From assembly GCA_024114885.1 (NCBI GenBank), contig CP099419.1:3906001-3970000 (forward strand): a DNA stretch of 64,000 nt, read 5' to 3'. The first letter of the stretch is position 1. Every line of letters starts with the position of its first letter. This document shows, piece after piece, positions 11,362 through 20,703 of this stretch. The position numbers were made by a program, and so were the translations under genes. This DNA is from Septoria linicola. Taxonomy: Eukaryota > Ascomycota > Dothideomycetes > Mycosphaerellales > Mycosphaerellaceae. A model generated the notes under the pieces. The model saw only the letters and a list, made by a program, of their open reading frames with translations, was not told the origin of the DNA and ran no database searches.

Positions 11362-11948
11362 TCCCTGCTCGGAGCCGTGAGTGTGGCCCCGAGCTCGATC
11401 GAGTCGTCACAATGCTGACGGGCGGTGTGCTTCGACGGGAGATTCGCTCTGGCAAGCGTTGCTACTCTTGCTGCACTGAGAATGCTTGATGGTGTTAAAT
11501 AGTGGAAGGTGCAAGGAAGAAGTCTGCAGTGAGCAGTCTCATGTAATACCTGTTTCAGATGGACAGCACCCGGATTGCGTCGTTGGTCGACAAAGGAGCG
11601 CTGTGCCCGCTTCGCGAGCGTGATGCCTCCGAGGTGCGTGAGTGGGACGTACGGAAGTTTGGGTCTACGGCAGAGAGGAAGAGGCGAAGCAGTACAGCAA
11701 GGTCATTGTCACCTTCATCATGGTGGTCTCACTACCTCCGCTCTCGCAAGTGCGGTGGTGCAGCGTCTCCTCTTTCATGATACGACGAGTCATCTGCGTG
11801 CTCGTGTCACATGTGCATCAGTGCGATAACCGTGCAGCCCGCGATAACGCCAATAACGTCGATCCCGTGTGGGGCACTTTTAGTCCTTTGCTTTGCCGAC
11901 AACCTCGAATCGAGACAGCCTGCTGAAAGTATCCTCACATCTGCAACC
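11362..11948. other. Divergent intergenic region between Atos-family gene and FYV7
   Basis: The two genes are transcribed away from each other, so both promoters lie here. Several overlapping plus frames (11559-11926) look like chance frames. An extra 5' exon of FYV7 is not needed, because its ATG at 11949 gives a complete protein. Confidence 0.5.
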
Positions 11949-12599
11949 ATGTCAGAAAAGAGGAAGCGCGATGGTGACGATGGGAGTGATAGGAAGCGCC
12001 ATAAGAAAGGCTTCCAGGTTGGTCCTGCAAATCTCCCAGATGGAACACACAGGCGAAAAGGTAGATTGAGAAATTCGTAGCTTGAACGTGCAGAGTGCTG
12101 ACCGCGAGTAGTGCAAAAGATTAAAGCAGATCTGATTGGAAAGGCGAAGATATGGAAGGACTACGAAAAGTTGAAGAAGCGAGGCGAGGTGTCGGAGAAG
12201 GATGAGAGCATTCCTATTCCTGCGTCCATGGCCGCGAAACTTGAGCAGGAAAAGGAAGAGCCGACAGTGGCGCCGCATCCCGATCGCCAGGTGTTGATGG
12301 ATAAAGAAGAGGAGCCAGAACAGGAGCGGTCGCAGCGTAAACCTCGAGAGCGTAGGAAGAAGGAGGCGCCCTTCAGAAAGGAGCACGAGCAGGCACTGCA
12401 GCGCAAAGCTGAAGCCGAGGAGAGACGAAAGGCGCGAGAGGAGGCGCAGCGGCAGCGAGAGCAGAAGATCGCAGAACGTGAAAAGTTCAGAAAAGCTATG
12501 GCGAAGGCAAGGACCGGCGGCAAGAACGGGCAGAGGAAACTTGGTCGAGAGAGTCAGCCCCTGTTGGAAAAAGTGAAGCGGATGATGAGCGAGACTTGA
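11949..12599 (+). CDS. FYV7: rRNA-processing protein FYV7 (Fyv7/CCDC59 family)
   Basis: Exons 11949-12060 and 12112-12599, with a 51-bp intron (branch-like GCTGAC before the acceptor, phase 1), give 199 residues. The short first exon encodes a basic N-terminus and the conserved FQVGPANLPDGTHRRK; the second begins VQKIKADLIGKAK. The C-terminus RKAMAKARTGGKNGQRKLGRES with a following LLEKVKR is the family hallmark, and the middle is a highly charged coiled-coil-like stretch rich in E, R, K and Q. Fyv7 is a nucleolar factor of the small-subunit processome needed for 35S pre-rRNA processing in yeast. The joined exons match this family from start to end, so the model is firm. Confidence 0.88.
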
Positions 12600-13596
12600 G
12601 CTGTCCGTCTGACGTGGAAGATGAACATACAACGGGGGTGCCGCAGGCATCGGCTCTTGGTGTCGGACTCAGCAATTGTCGTGAAGGCGTGCGTATTGCT
12701 GGGAAACTCCTGAGAGCCTCGTTGTGCGCGAGTGGGCATTAAGATCTACCAATTTCAGTGTGGCATGTCCAACACGCGAAATCTTGCCAAGTAGTCCATG
12801 TTCGGGAGAGGGCTCCAGGTCTCGCTGGACAGAAGCTGTCGGGAGCGCACAAAGATGCAAAATTAATGATCGTGGACCGCCTCAATCTGCTGCCACGCAC
12901 GTCTCCAATACTTTGCTGGCATCTATGGAACAATCAGTACAGAAACTTTGAACAGACGTGCTGCTGAGCACTCCCGAAAGAATCGAACCTCAAAAAAATG
13001 GGAAGAAAGGACTGTACCAAAGCAAAAGTGTTCAAGCAAAAGTGTTCACACCCTCGACCAGAGTCGAGAATGCTACATCACCACCCGAGAACGCTTCCGC
13101 TATTCCCAGGATTCGAGTCCGATCACAGACAGACCTAAAGAAACACTGACAGAGGCAGATTTCAAGGTCATTTCCGGGGCGACTTTCTTGCACCTGTACC
13201 GTGGACATCCAATTTCGGAGTCTGACAGAGGAATGGTCGTAGAGGTGCCGGAGCACATACACCAATCATGCACGGCGGACCTGAACCACTGCTTGCTTTG
13301 ATTGGATGATGGGGAGGTTTTGAACGAATATGAGTGTTGTTTGGGAGCGGGAGTGGGCCGCTGCAGGGCGAGGAGGTGGGAAGTGAAGCGAGGTGAAGGT
13401 GCATGAGAGGAGATCTTTTGGGTCGCGCAGTATCTTATGACCGCGGAAAGATCACTCGGGGGTGCATTCTGAGCTCAGGTCAAACAGGCAGGACTAAGCA
13501 GTATTCAGTGCGTAATTTGCAACTTTGGCCAATTGTTGGCAGTGCCGCCTTCTCTAACCCCAAGACGATGGTTTTTGCTCATGGACGGCGGCGACG
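12600..13596. other. Intergenic stretch without a supported gene
   Basis: Short frames on both strands (for example plus 12948-13301, minus 13032-13265) overlap in conflict and have no domain signature. The part near 13,310-13,410 is G-rich on the plus strand. Nothing else is recognised. Confidence 0.45.
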
Positions 13597-13897
13597 CTAG
13601 TCGAACAGTACTTGGCCAGAATCGTGCACGTTGAGGAAAGAGCCACCCACCAAGGACGCGAAGAACTTTCGAGTAGACCTCTCTGTGACATCGCCAACCA
13701 GCGAGACTCTGGCCTCGTGCCTCTCATCACTCTTCGTGGCTGCGACACGGTCTGGAGCAACATGTCCTGAGCATGTGCCGGCATGAGCTCGGAGCCGGAC
13801 TCATTCATGGAGCATCGATCTTAATGCTATGTCACTCACTGACAAACCTACTCGCACCAGCACCGACGTGGTCTTGAGCTTCAGGCTTCAGGGTCAT
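13597..13897 (-). CDS. Small spliced hypothetical protein (86 residues)
   Basis: Two exons on minus, 13897-13840 and 13799-13597, joined across a 42-bp intron (GTGAGT donor, phase 1), give an 86-residue protein starting MTLKPEAQDHVGAGASRFV and ending FFASLVGGSFLNVHDSGQVLFD. The reading is supported by the coherent amino-acid composition of the second exon, which has no ATG of its own, and by the joining donor. The acceptor is weak (GAATGAG, with no clear branch site), so the exact intron is uncertain. The longer overlapping frame on the same strand (13554-13808) has a poor composition and looks like a shadow. No family is recognised. Confidence 0.42.
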
Positions 13898-14352
13898 AGA
13901 CAAATTGGCGATATTAAGAAGCACAACCCGACGAACTGAATTATCATGTGCTCAGAAGCACTCACTCAAGTTACTTCAATGGCGCTCAGATCAAGCTCAC
14001 CTCACGGCAGTCACTTCTCTTCTTTCACATGCTAAATCCTGCACTCACCAACGCTCGAGCACAAAAGTTAAGTGTGCATCGACCTTTGATCTTGTCCCAG
14101 AACAATCCACTACCACTGTGGCATACCTCCAAGGTGTTGAGCTACATCGAGGACAATCCTACCGTAACACATCCTCACAACTTGTACCAGATCGACATTC
14201 CAAGCGAGGGAGAAGCTGCGACTACGCAGTCAGCTTCGAGAGCCCCTGCCGCATCCGACACATGTTGGATCGACTTCAACAACTCTACGCCTTTGTAGTC
14301 ACACTCTCAACACCCGAACTCTAGAGCAACTACAGCTGATGATCAGCTCAAG
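13898..14352. other. Intergenic stretch with two overlapping chance frames
   Basis: Two plus frames (13905-14324 and 13948-14298) overlap in different frames without domains. The stretch probably carries the promoter of the secreted Ser/Thr-rich gene that starts at 14353. Confidence 0.45.
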
Positions 14353-15720
14353 ATGTCGCTTGCCTCGACAACGCTCGTTGCGCTGGCATTGTTGTTTCAG
14401 CAAGCTGTCGCTCAGACAGATGTTGGCTGCTCGTGGGTGACTCCAACTCTGCCCTCTCTAGCGTCCACCACACCACTCGTCGGCTTCCCAGATCCATCGC
14501 CACCCATTTTGGACCCCATCTTCATCACAATGAACCCCACCTTCATCACAGTGACCACTGAGATCCCCATGACGGCATTCAAGGTCTGCAATGGAACCAC
14601 GGTCGCTTCAGCTACCGACACTACAAGCCAGGATAGCAGCAGTACTACCATAACCTCCTCGATTGTCTCTAAGGCAGCCCCCAGCACATCGTTGCCCGAG
14701 ACTTTAGATCCGCTACACTCGACCACATCCAGCGTCATTGATCAAGGCACTGTTACCGCGGTCACTACTCCATCTGTCAAACACAGCTCAACAGGCAGCT
14801 CATCTATACCGCTAAGCACGTTCGAGACCTTGACTTCGAGGCCAATCAGCGATGTGCCGAATTTGCCTGCATCTCTGCCAGTTGAGTCTAGCCAGACTTC
14901 AACTACATCGAAGGTCATCCAAGGTCCCTCTACGAGCGTGTCCAAGCAGCACAGTTCCACAAGCGTCAAGCCTTCAGGTAGCAGCGAGTCTACTCGCACT
15001 ATGCGCCCCTCGAGTGGGCTCAGCCACACCAATTCACTGAGCCAGTCTACCTGGATCAAGACATCCACGATTTGGTCGACGGACCATAGCTCCAGTACAG
15101 AGACTCAGTCCGCCTGGACCAAGACATCTACCGTGCTTTCAACCGGTGATATCACCAGCACATTGCCGGGGAGCACAGTGCAGACCACAAAGCCGGTATT
15201 TACCGCTCATACAACCCGCAAGACATCTACAACTTCAACATCATGCTCAGCAGAGAAGTCGCAGACCACGACTCCACCAGCTACTCAATCTGCCAACATC
15301 GTATCTCAGCTCCCAGATGGTAAGCAGCTCACAATTACATAGCTCTGCTATCCTAGTTGCACAATTAACAATCTCACAGGACAAATTCAGGCCGGAAATC
15401 CACATGGCGACGGCCAACCTACAGGAATTATCACCTCCGTTGCCTGGACTGATGTTGCTGAGCACCCACCGTTCTGGAACCCAGGACCAATCACTTCTTC
15501 CACTCTCGAATCCACATCTATGTGCTCGAACGGCACTAGAAGCTTCGAGTGCGCCAACCCGACTGCCATCCCGTCCAAGTTTCGTACAGAGCGGTTGAGC
15601 AAAGCTGGGCCTTCGTCCAGTCCATGTTCGACGGGCTCTGTCGTGCCGGTGAAGACTTCCACCGGGCTGAACGCACCTCGAATGCCATCGGTCGTGAAAG
15701 CTCGCTCTCTTGGTCAATGA
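14353..15720 (+). CDS. Secreted Ser/Thr-rich protein of unknown function
   Basis: Exons 14353-15319 and 15380-15720, with a 60-bp intron (phase 1), give 435 residues. MSLASTTLVALALLFQQAVAQ is a signal peptide. The mature part begins with a Cys/Pro-containing segment (DVGCSWVTPTLPSL..GFPDPSPPILDP), then about 250 residues dominated by Ser and Thr, expected to be heavily O-glycosylated. Within it the unit W(I/T)KTSTxxST appears twice, around 15,050 and 15,115. The second exon adds GNPHGDGQPTGIITSVAWTDVAEHPPFWNP and a Cys-containing tail. No GPI signal is visible in this model, and an alternative 3' splice form ending in another frame (to about 15,815) cannot be excluded. A cell-wall or extracellular-matrix role is plausible but only inferred from composition. 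Confidence 0.68.
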
Positions 15721-16104
15721 TTAAGTTGCTAATGGCTTCTGGTGTCGAGCGTACCGTGCCTCGTCATTTCTGCGCCCACTTTGCCTGGAAGCTACGAACA
15801 TACATACGGTGGTGAACCACAGGCCAAGATCACCAATGTGACCTGGTGAGGTGGCAAGACGAAGTACGGATCTCAGATGGAGCCTAAAAGCTTAACAAGA
15901 AGAGTCTCAGCCTCTCCACCCCGCTGTTGAGATGAGCAATGCTCCTGATTTGTAGTTTCTGCTTAGACTATCGGTTTACAAATACAGGTCGAGATCATCA
16001 TGCCGTCAACACATCCTGACCTCTCCCTATGAACTCATCCGTTCTTCCTATGCTGATATGTCACGCCATAGCTCGAAATTTCAACGTGGAAAAGATCAAT
16101 CGGT
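15721..16104. other. Convergent intergenic region
   Basis: Lies between the 3' ends of the secreted Ser/Thr-rich gene (plus) and the LERHIS-repeat gene (minus). Only the tail of a plus frame to 15,815 is present, possibly an alternative end of the upstream gene. Confidence 0.45.
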
Positions 16105-16644
16105 TCATTCTCGATCACTGTCGTAATCCTCCTGTGGAATTCCAGATATATGTCGCTCTAATTTCGGCGACCGACCTCGAGGCTTCTCCATCTCTGGGGC
16201 GTCGTGTAAATGACCGTCTGGTCCAATTGAAGAGATGTGCCGCTCGAGGATAGGTGTCTTGGCTTTGATTTCATCTGAGTCAATGTTTCCACTACTTGTG
16301 AGACTCAAGCCGGGTGTGATTTCTAGGTCCGAGTTGGTATTGCCAGAATCATGTCGTTTCTCTGTGTAATCTGACGGTGCCGTGGTCGATTCCGACTTGT
16401 CTTGAGAGCCATGCGCCACGCGATTCTTGAGCTTCTTGAGCTTTGTCTTCAGACCTCCGGAAGCGTTAGGATCTACATCGACCTCGTCTTCATCGCTATC
16501 CTGAGGAATGTGCGAGATGTGTCGCTCTAGATCAGGCTTCCTCTCTGCAATGGGGCTGCGAGAAGATGGAGAGATAGACCCTAGGCTCAACGGACCAGAG
16601 ACCTGGAGGCCGGATTCTCCGCTGCCGGAACGCTGATCAGACAT
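16105..16644 (-). CDS. Hypothetical disordered protein with three LERHIS repeats
   Basis: A single exon of 179 residues from the ATG at 16644; the frame extends four codons further to a GTG, which is not used. The protein is highly hydrophilic and predicted disordered, rich in Ser, Asp, Glu and Pro, with a basic patch KTKLKKLKNR (~66-75). Its striking feature is a ten-residue motif LERHIS(H/S/G)I(P/G)(Q/P) at residues ~39-48, ~133-142 and ~162-171, each preceded by Pro or Lys and followed by an acidic stretch. The third copy lies nine residues before the stop. Regularly spaced identical short motifs in a disordered chain suggest repeated docking sites for one partner. No known family is recognised. 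Confidence 0.65.
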   Translation of the reverse strand: MSDQRSGSGESGLQVSGPLSLGSISPSSRSPIAERKPDLERHISHIPQDSDEDEVDVDPNASGGLKTKLKKLKNRVAHGSQDKSESTTAPSDYTEKRHDSGNTNSDLEITPGLSLTSSGNIDSDEIKAKTPILERHISSIGPDGHLHDAPEMEKPRGRSPKLERHISGIPQEDYDSDRE

Positions 16645-17511
16645 ATCGCTTGGCACGTGGTAGTTTGTGCTTGTCAGTAGTGGAGTGTTCGATAAAGAGA
16701 CAGAATTGGCGATAAAGAGCTGTCACGATATGGTACTAGAGGTGTTGATGGCGCTGTCAGCCATGCGGTCAGCGGACGTGCTCCACGAATTTGCAGCTCT
16801 CAGACCATGTCGCCAAGCGTGAGGTGCTACCTTGACTCGACGTCCATCGGAGCCTCGATCGTGCCAGAGAGAGGCATCCCTAGCTTGGCGGATCCGAGAG
16901 CTTCTCGAGCTCACGGGACGCTTCTTGAGGGTGGAAAAGTGGGGGTTGTGACGCAAAATCGATCCTTGAGGCCTTGTCCAGATCCTTGATCACCACGAGG
17001 CGCAGCATCTTTGCAAGCGAGCTACGAGCTCGACCTTGCAATCGTTCTTTGGTGGATGGCAGAATTCAAGCCATCCTATGGGCGTCTTTGATGGCGAAGG
17101 GAACCGATCTGATAGCCACGGCGATGACTGTGGGTGCTGTGTTTCGTAGATGCAGACGATACTCATGCCAGTGCAGAGTATTCCAAGTTCTGGCTTCTCG
17201 AAACATGTCCTGCCGGACTATCAGAAACGCCGTAGGTCAACAAGCCGGTCGCGTCGTGGAACGATTGAGAAAACGCTTGTGAGCCGCAAGTCGAGGCGGG
17301 GAGGCATCCCATCGGCAGTATTGGGAGGTGCTCCTCTTCGTCTGTCTCTTCTGCTGCACCCTGCAGTCTGAAGAGATTGTGAAGGCTCTCCAGAAATGAT
17401 CGTGATGGCTCGTAGTGCAAAATCGCGCCAAGGCCTCATCATTCTGACGCGTCTTCTCATCGCTCTCAACTCGTGCTCGCACCATCAACAGCGGTCATTC
17501 TACGCGTCAAC
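16645..17511. other. Intergenic stretch, uncertain minus-strand frames
   Basis: Overlapping minus frames at 16723-16956, 17163-17420 and 17237-17488 have locally plausible composition. They cannot be joined into one model, and the longest would start 24 bp from the amidase ATG. It contains the promoters of the amidase and of the LERHIS-repeat gene. Confidence 0.4.
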
Positions 17512-19330
17512 ATGGCATACTTCGCTCTTGTACTGATTGGGACTGCATTCAATGCAGCCGCCTCAAGCGGCTGTGACGTGCAGTATCAAAGTGTTTCTGC
17601 CGCTGAGAATGCCACATATGCAGAATCGCTCGCGTTCCCGGTACAAGAGCTCGCCAATACAACCGAATTGTTCCCAATGCCAGCGTGTCATGGAAAGACA
17701 ATTGAAGAGGCCTCAATAGATCAGTTACAGAGCTATCTTTCACAGGGACAGCTCACGACCCAGCAGCTTGCACTTTGTTACCTGCAGCGAATATGGCAGA
17801 CTGACGAGTACATCAATGCAGTACTCGAGATTAACCCCGACTTTGAACAGATTGCTGCACATCTGGACAATGAGAGGCGGCAAGGACGTGCCAAAGGACC
17901 ATTATTTGGCATCCCATTCATGATCAAGGACAACATCGCCACCAAAGATCGATTGCAAACCACAGCTGGCAGCTGGGCTCTCCAAGGCTCAATTGTGCCT
18001 CGAGATGCTCATGTCGTTCGGAAGTTGCGAGACGCTGGGGCTCTACTCCTGGGTAAGGCGACCTTGAGCGAGTGGGCAGACATGCGAAGCAACAACTATT
18101 CTGAAGGGTATAGTGCTCGCGGTGGTCAGTGTCGCTCGGCCTATAATCTGACTGTCAACCCTGGTGGTAGCAGTAGTGGCTCGGCTGTGGGTGTTGCTGC
18201 CAATGTCTCTCCGTTCTCTTTGGGCACCGAAACCGACGGCTCGATCATCAATCCTGCGGAAAGGAATGCTATTGTCGGAATCAAACCGACAGTTGGCCTC
18301 ACGTCTCGAGCCGGTGTGGTTCCAGAGTCGTTGAATCAAGACACGGTAGGAGTATTCGCGAAAAGTGTTCGCGACGCAAGCTATGTGCTTGATGTCATTT
18401 ATGGTCCCGACGATAGAGACAACGAGACCTTGGCGCAGACCGGCCACACGCCTGCTAGTGGCTATACTCCATTCTTGACAGATCGCTCGTCTTTGAGGAA
18501 TGCTACATTTGGACTGCCATGGAACAGCTTTTGGCGCTTTGCAAGTGTGGAGCAGCAGAGCGTGCTTGGCTCAATGATCGAGCTTATCGAGGCTGCTGGT
18601 GCTACGATCGTGAACAACACAGAACTGCAGGATTATGAGACCATCGTCTCACCAGATGGGTGGAATTGGGACTATGGTGCCATCTCTAACCAGACGATGA
18701 AGCAACGACTAACATGTCACAGGTACAACTAGAGGCTTCCCGAATGAGAGCGAATACTCCTACATCAAAGTCGACTTCTACCGCAATATCGCCGCATACC
18801 TTGAGGAGCTGAACAACACAAGGATCAGATCTCTGCAGGACATCGTAAACTACAATTATGCCAACGATGGCAGTGAAGGCGGCTTTCCATGGCCACTGGG
18901 CAACCCTGCATTCTACTCCGGCCAAGACGGCTTCCTCGCAAGTCTCGAGACACGAGGCGTACAAGACGAAATATACTGGCAAGCCCTCAACTTCTGCCGA
19001 GCAAGCACTCGTGAGCGCGGCATCGACCATGCGCTGTCTCTTGGTCTTGCTGGCACACAACTCGATACTCTCCTCGTCCCTCCAGATGTCGGACAATCAT
19101 ATCAGATCGCGGCTCAAGCTGGGTATCCGGTCATCACTATTCCGGCCGGTGTCAACAGTGAAAGCGGGATGCCTTACGGCTTGGCACTGATGCAGACAGC
19201 ATGGCGAGAGGACGCGCTCGTCAAGTGGGCCTCAGCAATCGAGGACCTTATGAAAGATACGCCTTATAAGCGCACGATGCCAAAGTGGCTCGGCTACCTC
19301 GAACGCAATATCCCAGTCATCAATGCTTGA
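17512..19330 (+). CDS. Secreted amidase (amidase signature family)
   Basis: Exons 17512-18676 and 18723-19330, with a 46-bp intron (CGACTAAC branch, phase 1), give 590 residues. MAYFALVLIGTAFNAAASSGC is a signal peptide, so the first in-frame ATG at 17512 is preferred over the upstream GTG. The amidase signature is complete: the catalytic Lys in GIPFMIKDNIATKDRLQTTA, then the Gly/Ser-rich GGSSSGSAVGVAANVSPFSLG with the cis-Ser and nucleophile Ser region, TETDGSI and GIKPTVGL. After the intron DYGTTRGFPNESEYSYIKV continues the family pattern. The many Asn-X-Ser/Thr sites fit secretion. Such fungal enzymes hydrolyse amides; the substrate is unknown. The open frame alone ends at 18732 and would truncate the protein; splicing restores the full C-terminus. 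Confidence 0.9.
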
Positions 19331-19671
19331 GCTTTGACTTCGACAGGTCGATTGAGTATAACAGCTTCTTCCCATTACGTTCATCGCTTCTGCACTACCG
19401 CAAATGCTTGGCTTGCAACCAAACCGAGCTATTTTGTTGGCTTATGGCTCGCAGATGTGCAGATTAGTGCTACGGCGCCACAGACGGGCTTGTTTGCACG
19501 CACCAAAAATAGCCTTCCAGACAAAACGAATACATAGTCCATCTGGTATACACCACAGGTCTGCTGCACGTACACAAATGCTCGCTTGATAACCACAGAC
19601 AGATCACCGTCGCTCGCGAACAAACCTCCCGACTGCCACCTCATCCTGAGAAAAAGAAGAACAAGACCACC
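19331..19671. other. Intergenic stretch, no gene seen
   Basis: Three overlapping short plus frames between 19285 and 19589 conflict with each other and lack domains. Likely the amidase 3' end and the promoter of the next gene. Confidence 0.5.
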
Positions 19672-20414
19672 ATGCCAGCATTCCTAGCTCTCCTCCCCGT
19701 CCTCTCCCTCTGCTTCTCCCTCGCAGCAGCCTCGCAGCTCTGCACATCCTCATCAGCCATGGCATGGCCCTACCAACCAAATTCCATAGACGACTGCCAA
19801 ACCCCTCGAATGTGCCACTCTCATCGCCGAGGCCAGTCGCCACGCAGTCGACTCTATGCTCGACATCTTCCGGCGAAGTCTTGATACTGCCACTCCTACT
19901 GTGCGCCGCGCAGCGCCTCGTCTTGAGTGCTCGGCCACAGAGACATGCTATGCATACACGGGGATCTCGCTGTTTTGTTCGGATGTGAATACTGGTCTGT
20001 GTAATACATCTACTTGATTGTCTGGGCCTGATAGTATGTTGACAGTTACTCGTGATGATAGGGGTTTTCCGTGCGGAAGATGGTTCGAGCGGGAATTTCC
20101 TCACGGGAGCTGTCTTGTCGGCGGAAGAGGGCGGTGGCGACAGCAGCAGTACTGACACTGTGAACGTTGAAGACGGAGTTGAGCATGAGTCACATCGTGA
20201 CCATGATACGAACACAGCACCCTTTCCTCCGTCCTCAACCTCTTCTGTCGTAAAAGAAGACGGGCTGTCTGAGACACAGACGGCGCGTGCAGATTCTATG
20301 TCTACGGAGAGTTCTGGCGCGGCTGTGCAATCGAACACTGGCGCACCGAGTATCAAATCGCTGAACAGCATGATGTTCATGACATTCGCGCTGCTCGTTG
20401 TGGCCTCGATCTAG
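19672..20414 (+). CDS. Putative GPI-anchored Cys-containing secreted protein with disrupted frame
   Basis: ATG at 19672 begins MPAFLALLPVLSLCFSLAAAS, a strong signal peptide, followed by QLCTSSSAMAWPYQPNSIDDC. The frame then degenerates into Arg/His-rich sequence with a stop. The next frame continues sensibly with LECATLIAEASRHAVDSMLD and CYAYTGISLFCSDVNTG. The switch falls in a run of four C at 19802-19805, and one base fewer would join the frames. A 45-55-bp intron-like stretch (GT around 19995-20001, acceptor TGACAG ending 20045) leads to RDDRGFPCGRWFE. The last part, in yet another frame, is acidic and Ser-rich, and ends with a hydrophobic tail LNSMMFMTFALLVVASI, as in GPI-anchored proteins. 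It is either a decaying gene or a region with sequence errors. The overall family is not recognised. Confidence 0.42.
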
Positions 20415-20703
20415 TACTCGACTTAACTTGTCAGCAAGACCACTCCCGTTAGTTCGACTTCGTTAACGTCACGCAGAACTTCACATAATCTGTTTGTACC
20501 GAAACAACTTAATACTCGGTCAGCCAGTCTCCGATGTAATCGCAGGTGACTGCACTCGCAACACACAAAAGCGCTGGAAGTTGAAATATTCAGACATAGC
20601 ATTCGTGGTATCCATAACACGAGCGCCAACTTCAAGCCTAGCTCCTGGCAATGCAGTACAAAGCAACCATGACCTCATCATCTCTTTATCGGCCAGACAG
20701 TAC

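Noticed and set aside
13905..14324. 139-codon plus frame and an overlapping 116-codon frame (13948-14298)
   Set aside because: They lie in different frames over the same bases, lack domains, and have no intron or start context that would favour either.
16723..17488. Possible minus-strand gene opposite the amidase start
   Set aside because: Three frames with locally decent composition cannot be joined, and the start would lie 24 bp from the amidase ATG.
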